Below are positions 1-7,743 of a stretch of 64,000 nt of DNA, in pieces (the first letter of the stretch is position 1; every line of letters begins with the position of its first letter). Source of the DNA: Sphingomonas insulae (GTDB taxonomy: Bacteria > Pseudomonadota > Alphaproteobacteria > Sphingomonadales > Sphingomonadaceae); NCBI RefSeq assembly GCF_010450875.1, contig NZ_CP048422.1, positions 2,701,001-2,765,000 of the forward strand, given 5' to 3'. The translations under genes and the position numbers were made by a program. Under the pieces are notes generated by a model. The model did no database searches. It was not told the DNA's origin and saw only the letters and a program-made list of their open reading frames with translations.

Positions 1-515
1 CGTCGTCGTCGACCTCGAGCGGCGGCTCGTCGACCTCGACCGGAGGCGTCAGCAGCACGTCATCGACCTCGAGCGGCAACGTCAGCAGCACGTCGTCTTC
101 GGGCAACGTCAGCAGTACATCGTCGTCCAGCGGCAACGTATCGTCCTCGTCCAGCGGCAACGTCTCCAGTTCGTCGAGCGGCAACGTATCGTCCTCGACG
201 TCGTCCTCGTCCTCGTCCAGCGGTAACGTCTCGTCCTCGTCGAGCAGCAGCGGTTCGTCGTCGGGCTCCAGTTCGACCTCGTCGAGCAGCTCGTCCTACG
301 GATCGAGCTCGAAGGGATGGAGCACCAGCGGTGGCTGGTCGTCGAACGGTGGCTGGACCTCCAGCGGCCATCACGGCGGCCCGCCTCCCGGCCCGCCGGG
401 ATCGTCCGGCGGGCCGCCCGCACCGGTACCGGCCCCGCCGATGGTCCTGCTGTTCGGCGCCGCTGCCGCCGCGCTCGTGGCGCGCAAGCGACTGGCCAGA
501 CCGCAGGCCGCCTGA
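1..515 (+). CDS. Serine-rich low-complexity protein with PEP-CTERM-like C-terminus (5' end outside window)
   Basis: The frame starting at base 3 is open from the window edge to the TGA at 513-515, giving 170 visible residues. The first ~105 residues are almost only Ser, Thr and Gly, with six Gly-Asn-Val units embedded in serine runs (SSGNVSS pattern). Then come a Trp/Gly/Ser stretch (GWSTSGGWSSNGGW), a Pro/Gly linker, and a tail VPAPPMVLLFGAAAAALVAR followed by basic residues. A short Pro motif, one hydrophobic helix and a terminal basic cluster is the architecture of PEP-CTERM/exosortase sorting signals, although the usual PEP is PAP here. The protein is therefore probably exported and surface-anchored or released. 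The function of the repeat part is unknown, but such serine-rich regions are often glycosylated. No start codon is visible, so full length cannot be given. Confidence 0.75.
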   Translation, partial: SSSTSSGGSSTSTGGVSSTSSTSSGNVSSTSSSGNVSSTSSSSGNVSSSSSGNVSSSSSGNVSSSTSSSSSSSGNVSSSSSSSGSSSGSSSTSSSSSSYGSSSKGWSTSGGWSSNGGWTSSGHHGGPPPGPPGSSGGPPAPVPAPPMVLLFGAAAAALVARKRLARPQAA

Positions 516-541
516 TCGCGCCGTATCGGTGACCCGCATGA

Positions 542-577
542 AAAAGGGCTGCCGGACCATGGTCCGGCAGCCCTTTT
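542..577. terminator. Perfect 36-bp palindrome, bidirectional terminator
   Basis: The 36 bases form a perfect inverted repeat, A4 at the left and T4 at the right with a GC-rich stem between. It therefore reads as a Rho-independent terminator on both strands. It lies between two convergent genes, the serine-rich protein ending at 515 and the host-attachment-family gene ending at 592. Confidence 0.85.
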
Positions 578-591
578 CGCGTGCCCGGTCG

Positions 592-1053
592 TCAGGCCGA
601 ACGCAGCGCCTGTTCGATGTCCGGCACCGGATGCCCGGTCAGATCCTTGGCGAGCTCGCCCTTCAGCCGGTCGCTGACTTCCTTGTGATAATGCTTGCGC
701 AATTCGCCCAGCGTCTTCGGCGGGGCGACGATGATGAGCGCTTCGAAGGCATTCGCAAGCGCGCGCCGCTTCAGCATGTCCGCCATGTCGGCGGCGAACC
801 GGTCTTCTTCCTGCTGGTGATAGTCAGTTTCGCCCATCGATCCGCGCGAGGGTGCGAATTGCCCGTCGGCGCCGCTCCGGGTCGACGATGACGCGCCTGC
901 CGCATCGGTCTTCTGGTCGCGATCGGCCGGGTTCACATGCTCCTCTGCATGCTCGACCTGCAGGTTGGGGAATTCGGCATCACCCTCGTTCCGGAAGAAC
1001 AGGGCCTTGCGGCCATCCGCTACCAGCACGAACGCATTGTGGGGAACCTGCAT
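592..1053 (-). CDS. Host attachment family protein (baeRF-type)
   Basis: A 153-residue protein beginning MQVPHNAFVLVADGRKALFF, which is the typical opening of the host-attachment family (Pfam 'Protein required for attachment to host cells', related to the archaeal/bacterial release-factor-like baeRF families). The C-terminal half has the family pattern LANAFEALIIVAPPKTLGEL followed by LRKHYHKEVSDRLKGELAKDLTG residues. The family was named from an Agrobacterium attachment gene, but its biochemical role is not established. An AGGAG sequence lies 8 bases before the ATG. The gene is divergent from serS and ends at a shared terminator. Family assignment is firm; function is not. Confidence 0.8.
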   Translation of the reverse strand: MQVPHNAFVLVADGRKALFFRNEGDAEFPNLQVEHAEEHVNPADRDQKTDAAGASSSTRSGADGQFAPSRGSMGETDYHQQEEDRFAADMADMLKRRALANAFEALIIVAPPKTLGELRKHYHKEVSDRLKGELAKDLTGHPVPDIEQALRSA

Positions 1054-1156
1054 CGTCGCTTACTCCTGATCGTTGCAATCGGGTGGTCAACGCCGTGGGG
1101 GGCGAGAGGGTTGCCCGCTTGCGCGAGCAGGAACGCCCGGCCATAGCCGCGGCACC

Positions 1157-2437
1157 ATGCACGACATCCGCGTCATCCGGGACGATCCCGCCGCCTTCGA
1201 TACCGCCCTCGCCCGTCGCGGCGTCGCCTCACCGGCCGCAGGGCTGCTGTCGCTCGACGATGCGCGTCGTGCCGCCATCGCCGCCGCGCAGGACGCGCAG
1301 ACCCGCCGCAACGACCTGTCGAAGCAGATCGGCCAGGCCAAGGCGCAGAAGGACGAACCGCGCGCGCAGGCGCTGATGGCCGACGTGGCGGCGCTCAAGG
1401 ATGCGCTGCCGGGGCTCGAAGCCGACGAAGCCGCGGCCGAAGCGGCGCTGAACGACGCGCTCGCCGCGCTGCCCAATCGCCCCGCACCCGACGTTCCGGA
1501 GGGCGAGGACGAAACCGGCAACGTCGTCATCCACCAGCGCGGCACGCCCGCCGCCTTCGCCTTCCCGGTCAGGGAGCATGACGCCATCGGCCCGGCGATC
1601 GGGCTCGATTTCGAGACCGGCGTCGCCATTGCCGGCGCGCGCTTCACGCTCGTCCGCGGCCCCGCGGCACGGCTGCAACGGGCGCTCGGCCAGTTCATGC
1701 TCGACACGCTGACGCAGCATCACGGCTATGAAGAGGTGGCACCGCCGCTGCTGGTGAAGGACGAGGCGGTGTTCGGCACCGGCCAGCTGCCGAAATTCGC
1801 CGAGGATCTGTTCCGCACCACCGATGGCCGCTGGCTGATCCCGACCGCCGAAGTGTCGCTGACCAACATCGTGCGCGAGGCGATCCTGTCGGCGGACGAA
1901 CTGCCGCTGCGATTCGCGGCGCTGACGCCATGCTTCCGATCGGAAGCGGGCGCTGCGGGTCGCGACACGCGCGGCTACATCCGCCAGCATCAGTTCGACA
2001 AGGTCGAGATGGTGTCGATCGTCCCGGAGGATGCCTCCGATGCCGAGCACGAGCGCATGACCGCCTGTGCCGAGGGTATCCTCGACGCGCTCGAACTGCC
2101 GTATCGCCGCATGCTGCTGTGCGCGGGCGACATGGGCTTCACCGCGCGGCGGACCTACGATCTGGAGGTGTGGTTGCCGGGGCAGGATACCTATCGCGAG
2201 ATTTCCAGCTGCTCGACCTGCGGCGATTTTCAGGCACGGCGGATGAACGCGCGCTATCGGCCGGAGGGTGAGAAGGCGACGCGCTTCGTCCATACGCTCA
2301 ACGGGTCGGGGCTCGCGGTCGGACGGACGCTGGTCGCGGTACTGGAGAATTATCAGCAGGCCGATGGCGCGGTCGCGGTCCCGGCCGTGCTCCAGCCGTA
2401 TCTCGGCGGGCTGACCCGGCTCGAACCGCGCGGCTGA
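1157..2437 (+). CDS. serS: Serine--tRNA ligase
   Basis: Cytoplasmic class II aminoacyl-tRNA synthetase that charges tRNA-Ser (and tRNA-Sec where present) with serine. The 426 residues match the usual family length. The N-terminal ~110 residues form the tRNA-binding helical arm ([20 protein letters not shown], then a heptad-rich return helix). Motif 2 is visible as [17 protein letters not shown] and motif 3 as [19 protein letters not shown]. The start [15 protein letters not shown] aligns with the canonical SerRS N-terminus, so I chose the ATG at 1157 although the frame is open further upstream. It is followed after 11 bases by a LysM/M23 lipoprotein gene, probably co-transcribed. Confidence 0.96.
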   Translation: MHDIRVIRDDPAAFDTALARRGVASPAAGLLSLDDARRAAIAAAQDAQTRRNDLSKQIGQAKAQKDEPRAQALMADVAALKDALPGLEADEAAAEAALNDALAALPNRPAPDVPEGEDETGNVVIHQRGTPAAFAFPVREHDAIGPAIGLDFETGVAIAGARFTLVRGPAARLQRALGQFMLDTLTQHHGYEEVAPPLLVKDEAVFGTGQLPKFAEDLFRTTDGRWLIPTAEVSLTNIVREAILSADELPLRFAALTPCFRSEAGAAGRDTRGYIRQHQFDKVEMVSIVPEDASDAEHERMTACAEGILDALELPYRRMLLCAGDMGFTARRTYDLEVWLPGQDTYREISSCSTCGDFQARRMNARYRPEGEKATRFVHTLNGSGLAVGRTLVAVLENYQQADGAVAVPAVLQPYLGGLTRLEPRG

Positions 2438-2448
2438 CGGCGGCGGTC

Positions 2449-3585
2449 ATGCGGCTTTGGCGGATCATCGGCGGTACGGCGCTGGCCGGGCTGACGCTGT
2501 CCGCCTGCATCCCGAGCGTCGGTGGCGCTGGCCCATACGACGATCGCCCGCCGCCGGTCCGCCGCGACCCGCCGCCGCGCGACGATCCACCTAGCGACGT
2601 CGACGTATCAGGACGCGAGATACCGGGACACGACATACCCGGCCGCGACATGGTCGAACGCAACGACATCGCGATGCCGCGCACCGCGCGTCCCGCGTGG
2701 GAAGCGCGGCCGGTCAGCCCCGACGCGCAGGTCGTCGCCGCTCGCACCTACACCGTCGCGCCCGGTGATTCGCTGCGCCGCGTCGCCGATCGGACCGGCG
2801 CCGCGTCGGAGGCGATCGCGCGTGCGAACGGGCTGGCGCCGCCGTTCACGATTCGGCTCGGCCAGACGCTCACCATCCCCGGCGGCCGCTATCACCTCGT
2901 CCGCCAGGGCGAGACCGGCATCGCGATCGCCCGCGCCTATGGCGTCGAATGGTCGCGCATCGTCAGCGCCAACCAGCTTGAGGAGCCGTATGTCCTGCGG
3001 GCCGGCCAGCGCGTGCTGATCCCGGGCGATCCCGCCCAACCGCCCAGCCGCGCCGATCGCGCCGCCGCCTTTCGCCTCGATATCGACGACATCCTGACCG
3101 GCGGCGAACCGACACCGGCGCCGCGTCAGGCACCCGCCAAACCGGTCACCAGCCCCCGTCGCGTGCTGCCGCCGACCGCCGTCGTCGCAGCGCCCGCCCG
3201 GTTGCAGGGCGGCTTCATCTGGCCCGTCGATGGCCAGGTCGTCCGCCGCTTCGGCCCCGGCAAGAGCGGCGAGCGCAACGACGGTATCAAGATCGCCGTC
3301 CCCATCTCCACGCCGATCCACGCGACCGCCGACGGCGTCGTCGCCTATGCCGGCGACGGCATCGCGGCACTGGGCGGCCTTATCATCGTCCGCCACGGCA
3401 ACGGCTGGACGAGCGTCTATGGCCATGCCAGCAAGCTGCTGGTCCAGCGCGGACAGAGCGTGAAGCGCGGCCAGACGATCGGGCTGTCCGGCGACACCGG
3501 CTTCGCCGACCGGCCGGAACTGCACTTCGAACTGCGCAAGGGCCGCACGCCGGTGGATCCGCAAGGACAATTGCCGCGCGGATAG
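2449..3585 (+). CDS. LysM and M23 (LytM) domain lipoprotein, NlpD-like
   Basis: A 378-residue envelope protein. The N-terminus has a lipoprotein signal with lipobox LTLSAC (Cys at about residue 22). A Pro/Arg/Asp-rich linker follows, then two LysM peptidoglycan-binding repeats (RTYTVAPGDSLRRVADRTG and YHLVRQGETGIAIARAYG, about residues 95-190) and a C-terminal LytM domain from about 250 (FIWPVDGQVVRRFG to LHFELRKGRTPVDPQ). The zinc-binding HxxxD of active M23 peptidases is replaced by NDGIKIA, while VYGH and LHFEL remain. Such degenerate LytM proteins (E. coli NlpD, EnvC) activate cell-wall amidases instead of cutting the wall themselves, so I infer an amidase-activator role in cell separation. 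It sits between serS and tyrS. Confidence 0.88.
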   Translation: MRLWRIIGGTALAGLTLSACIPSVGGAGPYDDRPPPVRRDPPPRDDPPSDVDVSGREIPGHDIPGRDMVERNDIAMPRTARPAWEARPVSPDAQVVAARTYTVAPGDSLRRVADRTGAASEAIARANGLAPPFTIRLGQTLTIPGGRYHLVRQGETGIAIARAYGVEWSRIVSANQLEEPYVLRAGQRVLIPGDPAQPPSRADRAAAFRLDIDDILTGGEPTPAPRQAPAKPVTSPRRVLPPTAVVAAPARLQGGFIWPVDGQVVRRFGPGKSGERNDGIKIAVPISTPIHATADGVVAYAGDGIAALGGLIIVRHGNGWTSVYGHASKLLVQRGQSVKRGQTIGLSGDTGFADRPELHFELRKGRTPVDPQGQLPRG

Positions 3586-3672
3586 ACACGGCCTCCCGCG
3601 CTCGCGATCGTCCAGCGCGAGCCAACGAGGACGACAGGTGACGCGCCGCCCGCGCCTTGCTAACCGGCGCCG

Positions 3673-4917
3673 ATGACCTACCAGTCCGATCTGCTCAGCA
3701 CGCTCGCCTCGCGCGGCTACATCCACCAGCTGACCGATGCGACCGCGCTCGACGCGCTCGCCGCGAAGCAGGTCGTGCCGGGCTATATCGGCTTCGATCC
3801 GACCGCGCCGTCGCTGCACGTCGGCAGCCTCGTGCAGATCATGCTGCTCCGCCGCCTGCAGCAGACCGGCCACAAGCCGATCGTGCTGATGGGCGGCGGT
3901 ACCGGCAAGATCGGCGATCCCAGCTTCAAGGACGAGGCGCGCAAGCTGCTGGGCGAGGACGGCATCAAGGCGAACGTCGCGTCGATCAAGCGGATCTTCG
4001 AACGCTTCCTGACCTTCGCGCCCGAGGGGGAGACGGGTGGGCCGACCGATGCGGTGATGGTCGATAACGCCGACTGGCTCGACGCCCTCGAATACATCCC
4101 GTTCCTGCGCGATGTCGGCCAGCATTTCTCGGTCAACCGGATGCTCAGCTTTGATTCGGTGAAGCTGCGGCTCGACCGCGAACAGTCGCTCAGCTTCCTC
4201 GAATTCAACTACATGATCCTGCAGGCCTACGACTTCATGGAGCTTTCGCGGCGCATGGGATGCCGGTTGCAGATGGGCGGCAGCGATCAATGGGGTAACA
4301 TCGTCAACGGCATCGAATTGTCGCGGCGCATGGACGGTACCGAGGTGTTCGGCGTCACCACCCCCCTCATCACCACCGCGGATGGCGGCAAGATGGGCAA
4401 GACCATGTCCGGCGCGGTATGGCTGCACGAAGACCAATTGCCGCATTTCGATTACTGGCAGTTCTGGCGCAACACCGACGACCGCGACGTCGGCCGTTTC
4501 ATGCGGCTGTTCACCGACCTGCCGCTCGACCAGATCGCCGAGCTGGAAGCGCGGGAGGGCGCGGGAATCAACGAAGCGAAGAAGATCCTCGCCAACGAAG
4601 CCACCGCGATGTGCCGCGGCCGGGACGCGGCCGATCAGGCGGCGGAGACGGCACGCCGGACCTTCGAGGAAGGGGGAAGCGGCGCTGCCCTGCCATCCGC
4701 CACCGTATCGGACGGTTCGATCGGCATCGTCGATGCGCTGGTTGCGCTCGGTTTCGCGAAGTCGAAGGGCGAGGCGCGCCGGCTGGTTGCCGGCGGCGGC
4801 GCGAGAGTGAACGGCGAGCGGATCGACGACGATACGCTTGCGATCGCCGTGACCGGCGAGCCGGTTCGCGTTTCCGCCGGGAAAAAGAACCACGGCCTGC
4901 TCATTTTGGGTCAGTAA
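3673..4917 (+). CDS. tyrS: Tyrosine--tRNA ligase
   Basis: Class I aminoacyl-tRNA synthetase that attaches tyrosine to tRNA-Tyr; 414 residues, normal for the bacterial enzyme. The HIGH-like ATP-binding motif is SLHVG at residues 47-51 (in [15 protein letters not shown]), and the KMSKS-like loop is KMGKT at 240-244, a known variant. The tyrosine-recognition segment [13 protein letters not shown] is present. The last ~60 residues form an S4 RNA-binding domain ([20 protein letters not shown]) that holds the tRNA anticodon arm. It starts 87 bases after the LysM/LytM gene on the same strand. Start ATG 3673 gives the expected [17 protein letters not shown] beginning. Confidence 0.96.
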   Translation: MTYQSDLLSTLASRGYIHQLTDATALDALAAKQVVPGYIGFDPTAPSLHVGSLVQIMLLRRLQQTGHKPIVLMGGGTGKIGDPSFKDEARKLLGEDGIKANVASIKRIFERFLTFAPEGETGGPTDAVMVDNADWLDALEYIPFLRDVGQHFSVNRMLSFDSVKLRLDREQSLSFLEFNYMILQAYDFMELSRRMGCRLQMGGSDQWGNIVNGIELSRRMDGTEVFGVTTPLITTADGGKMGKTMSGAVWLHEDQLPHFDYWQFWRNTDDRDVGRFMRLFTDLPLDQIAELEAREGAGINEAKKILANEATAMCRGRDAADQAAETARRTFEEGGSGAALPSATVSDGSIGIVDALVALGFAKSKGEARRLVAGGGARVNGERIDDDTLAIAVTGEPVRVSAGKKNHGLLILGQ

Positions 4918-4987
4918 GCCTCTGTAAACCGCTTCGATGTATCGATATGTCCGAAACGGTCAGGGCCTTGGCCGTCGGGAGTGTCGT

Positions 4988-5299
4988 GTGTCCTCTACAG
5001 CATTTAACTCGATCGACGATCGCGCCGAGCCCCGTGACGAGGTGCATCATCGCAGTCGTGCGGTGCTGGCCGATCGCCGCTCGGTCCCCGTGCTGATCGT
5101 CAATCTCTCGCCGCACGGCCTGATGATCCGCAGCGACGCGCCGGTCAGCGTCGGGGAATGGCTAAGAATCCCGCTGCCGATCGTGGGCGAGGTGCAGGTC
5201 GCGGTCCGCTGGGCGCTCGGCGGGCGGATCGGCTGTCAGCTGGAACGGCCGATCCTCGCCGGTCGCTATCATGCGGTGCTGGCCGCGATGAGCGCGTGA
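4988..5299 (+). CDS. PilZ domain protein
   Basis: A short PilZ protein, the usual cyclic-di-GMP receptor fold. The first binding motif is visible as RDEVHHRSR (RxxxR type) and the second as NLSPHGLMI ([D/N]xSxxG). The remainder is the six-strand barrel ending YHAVLAAMSA. A GTG at 4988, preceded by GGGA about 7 bases upstream, gives a 103-residue protein starting VSSTAFNSIDDRAEPR. An ATG at 4937 in the same frame would add 17 residues that do not look like family sequence, so I prefer the GTG. It stands alone and convergent with recG. c-di-GMP binding is inferred from the motifs; the output is unknown. An EAL protein that could degrade the ligand is encoded at 11.8-13.4 kb. Confidence 0.8.
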   Translation: MSSTAFNSIDDRAEPRDEVHHRSRAVLADRRSVPVLIVNLSPHGLMIRSDAPVSVGEWLRIPLPIVGEVQVAVRWALGGRIGCQLERPILAGRYHAVLAAMSA

Positions 5300-5306
5300 G
5301 CGCAGG

Positions 5307-7358
5307 TCACCCCGATCTGAGCAACGCCACCCCGGCATCCCGATCGAACAGATAGAGCGCCACGCGGGCCGCTTGCCCTCTTGGCCCCTCCAGGCCGCCG
5401 TCGCGGTCGATCAGCAGGCGCGCATCGTCCTGTGCGCATTGTAGCAGATCGGCGAGCATTTCGGGCAAGGCGAGCCGGAACGCCACCTCGCCCGACTGAC
5501 GCGTGCCGAGCAATTCGCCGCCGCCGCGCAGCCGCAGATCCTCCTCGGCGATCCGGAAGCCGTCGTTGGTCTCGCGCATCAAGGCCAGCCGCGCCCGCGA
5601 CGTCTCGCTGAGCGCGGCGCCGCGCAGCAGCAGACAGCGGGACAGCCCCCCGCCCCGCCCGACGCGACCGCGCAACTGGTGCAGCTGCGCCAGCCCGAAA
5701 CGATCGGCATGTTCGATGACGATCAGCGTGGCATTGGGGACGTCGACACCGACCTCGATCACCGTCGTCGCGACCAGCACGCTCAACCGATTGCCGGCGA
5801 ACGCCTCCATGACGGCGTCCTTCTCCGCCGGTTTCATGCGGCCGTGGACCACGCCGATGCGCTCGCCGAACCGCGCGCGCAGCGTTTCCGCCCGCATTTC
5901 GGCGGCGGCAAGATCGCTCTTCTCGCTCTCCTCGACCAGCGGGCAGACCCAATAGGCCTGTCCACCGTCGGCCATGTGCCGGCCGATGGCGTTGACCACC
6001 TCGTCCAGCCGGTCTTCCGATACGACTCGCGTCTCGATCGGTTCGCGACCGGGCGGCATCTCGTCGAGCCGGCTGACGTCCATCTCGCCATATTGCGCCA
6101 GCGTCAGCGTGCGCGGGATCGGTGTCGCGGTCATCGCCAGCAGATGGGGTGGCGCCTTGCCCTTGGCCTGCAGCATCATGCGTTCGGCCACGCCGAAGCG
6201 GTGCTGTTCGTCGACCACGACGAGGGCGAGGTCCTTGTAGCCGACCGCCTCCTGAAAGATCGCATGCGTCCCGACCAGGATGTCGATCTCACCCGCCGCC
6301 AGCGCCATCAGCGTCGCTTCGCGCGCCCGCCCCTTGTCGCGGCCGGTGAGCACCGCGATCTCCAGCGGCAGCCCGGCGAGCGTCTTGCGCAGCGTCTCGT
6401 AATGCTGGCGGGCGAGGATTTCGGTCGGCGCAAGCATCGCACCCTGCGCACCCGCCTCCACCGCGATCAGCAACGCCATCGCCGCGACCAGGGTCTTGCC
6501 CGACCCGACGTCGCCTTGCAGCAGCCGCAGCATCGGCGCGGTCTGCGCCAGGTCGCCTTCGATCTCGGCCACGGACCGCGATTGCGCACCGGTCGGCGTA
6601 TAGGGCAGCCGCAGCATGTCCCGCAGGCGGCCATCGCCGAGCAGCGCGCGGCCGCGGCGCTTGCGCGTGTCGGCGCGCACCAGCGTCATCGCCAGCTGGT
6701 TGGCAAAAATCTCGTCATAGGCGAGCCGCTCCCGCGCCAGCGTGTCTGCGGGATCGTCATGGATGCGCTGCAACGCCTCGCGCCAACCGGGCCAGCCGCG
6801 TTTCGCCTTCAATCCCGGCTCGATCCACTCGGCCAGCTCGGGCGCCCGCTCCAGCGCCTGCGCCGCAAAGCCACCGAGCCGGCGCGAGGTCAGCCCTTCG
6901 GACAGCGGATAGATCGCCTCGCGCTCCCGGAACGGCTCGTCGGGCTCGCCCAGATCGGGATGGATGATCTGCAGCATCTCGCCATAGCTTTCCAGCTTGC
7001 CCGACACCCGGCGCGGCGTGTCCAGCGGCAACAGCTTCTTCACCCAGCCCGACGATCCGCCGAAATAGACGAGGCTGACGTAATTGCCCCTGGCGTCCGT
7101 CGCCTGCACGCGCGTCGGCCCGCGTCCTGTGCTGGTCCGGTAATCGCGGGGCGTCAGCGTGATCGCGATCACCCGTCCGGCATCCGCGATATCCAGCTCC
7201 TCGCGCGGCAACCGGTCTATCCATCCGCTCGGCAGGTGAAAGGCGACGTCGACCACGCGCGCCAGGCCCAGCCGGTCGAGCGGCTTGGCGAGCGCGGGGC
7301 CGACGCCCTTCAGGGCGGTGACTTCGGCGAACAGCGGATTGAGGATAGCGGGGCGCAT
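5307..7358 (-). CDS. recG: ATP-dependent DNA helicase RecG
   Basis: Superfamily 2 helicase that reverses stalled replication forks and remodels branched DNA. The 683 residues begin MRPAILNPLFAEVTALKGVG, the canonical RecG start, so I placed the ATG at 7358 although the frame is open for another 120 residues. An N-terminal wedge/OB-fold domain is followed by the helicase core: Walker A LLQGDVGSGKTLVAA, DEQH box VVVDEQHRFGVAE, motif [14 protein letters not shown], and motifs V/VI TTVIEVGVDVPNA and [15 protein letters not shown]. The C-terminal TRG region is present. It is divergent from sdhE and mfd, 72 bases apart, and converges on the PilZ gene with only seven bases between stop codons. Housekeeping composition, no anomalies. 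Confidence 0.97.
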   Translation of the reverse strand: MRPAILNPLFAEVTALKGVGPALAKPLDRLGLARVVDVAFHLPSGWIDRLPREELDIADAGRVIAITLTPRDYRTSTGRGPTRVQATDARGNYVSLVYFGGSSGWVKKLLPLDTPRRVSGKLESYGEMLQIIHPDLGEPDEPFREREAIYPLSEGLTSRRLGGFAAQALERAPELAEWIEPGLKAKRGWPGWREALQRIHDDPADTLARERLAYDEIFANQLAMTLVRADTRKRRGRALLGDGRLRDMLRLPYTPTGAQSRSVAEIEGDLAQTAPMLRLLQGDVGSGKTLVAAMALLIAVEAGAQGAMLAPTEILARQHYETLRKTLAGLPLEIAVLTGRDKGRAREATLMALAAGEIDILVGTHAIFQEAVGYKDLALVVVDEQHRFGVAERMMLQAKGKAPPHLLAMTATPIPRTLTLAQYGEMDVSRLDEMPPGREPIETRVVSEDRLDEVVNAIGRHMADGGQAYWVCPLVEESEKSDLAAAEMRAETLRARFGERIGVVHGRMKPAEKDAVMEAFAGNRLSVLVATTVIEVGVDVPNATLIVIEHADRFGLAQLHQLRGRVGRGGGLSRCLLLRGAALSETSRARLALMRETNDGFRIAEEDLRLRGGGELLGTRQSGEVAFRLALPEMLADLLQCAQDDARLLIDRDGGLEGPRGQAARVALYLFDRDAGVALLRSG

Positions 7359-7430
7359 GACTACATGGCCGCTATACCCGACCCGATAGCCGCCGCCAGC
7401 GGTTACCGGGCTATTTGCATTGGAAGCCCG

Positions 7431-7697
7431 ATGGATCACGCCATCCGATTGAAACGCCTGAAGTTCCGCAGCTGGCACCGCGGCACCAAAGAGGCCGATC
7501 TGATGATCGGCGGCTTCTTCGATGCCCATGGCGCCGGCTGGACGCCGGAGCAGCTCGACTGGTTCGAGGCGCTGCTGGAGGAACAGGACGTCGACATCAT
7601 GGGCTGGGCGATCGGATCGCTGCCGTGTCCGCCGGAATGGGACGGGCCGATGATGCAGGCGATGCGTTCGTTGAGCTACGTTCCGGTGGCGCGCTAG
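7431..7697 (+). CDS. sdhE: FAD assembly factor SdhE (succinate dehydrogenase assembly factor 2)
   Basis: An 88-residue protein that promotes covalent attachment of FAD to the flavoprotein subunit of succinate dehydrogenase in the cytoplasm. The family pattern is clear: a leading basic helix RLKRLKFRSWHRGTKEADLM (the RGxxE flavinylation motif is HRGTKE), then GGFFDAHGAGWTPEQLDWFE, and the end EWDGPMMQAM. Length matches the family. The ATG at 7431 was chosen because the frame, though open far upstream opposite recG, only shows family sequence from here. It lies between divergent recG and mfd, an arrangement common in alphaproteobacteria. Confidence 0.93.
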   Translation: MDHAIRLKRLKFRSWHRGTKEADLMIGGFFDAHGAGWTPEQLDWFEALLEEQDVDIMGWAIGSLPCPPEWDGPMMQAMRSLSYVPVAR

Positions 7698-7743
7698 CCG
7701 CCGCGCCGCCCCACACACCCCGGCACCCCCAGCGCATCACCCG

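Noticed and set aside
60..560. A 166-residue minus-strand frame and other frames across the serine-repeat DNA
   Set aside because: They translate the repeat into Arg/Gly/Ala runs and would cross the terminator; the plus-strand frame with a sorting-type tail is the sensible reading.
2608..4893. A 761-residue minus-strand frame opposite the LysM/LytM and tyrS genes
   Set aside because: It spans two well-supported genes on the opposite strand, lacks domains, and has antisense-type composition.
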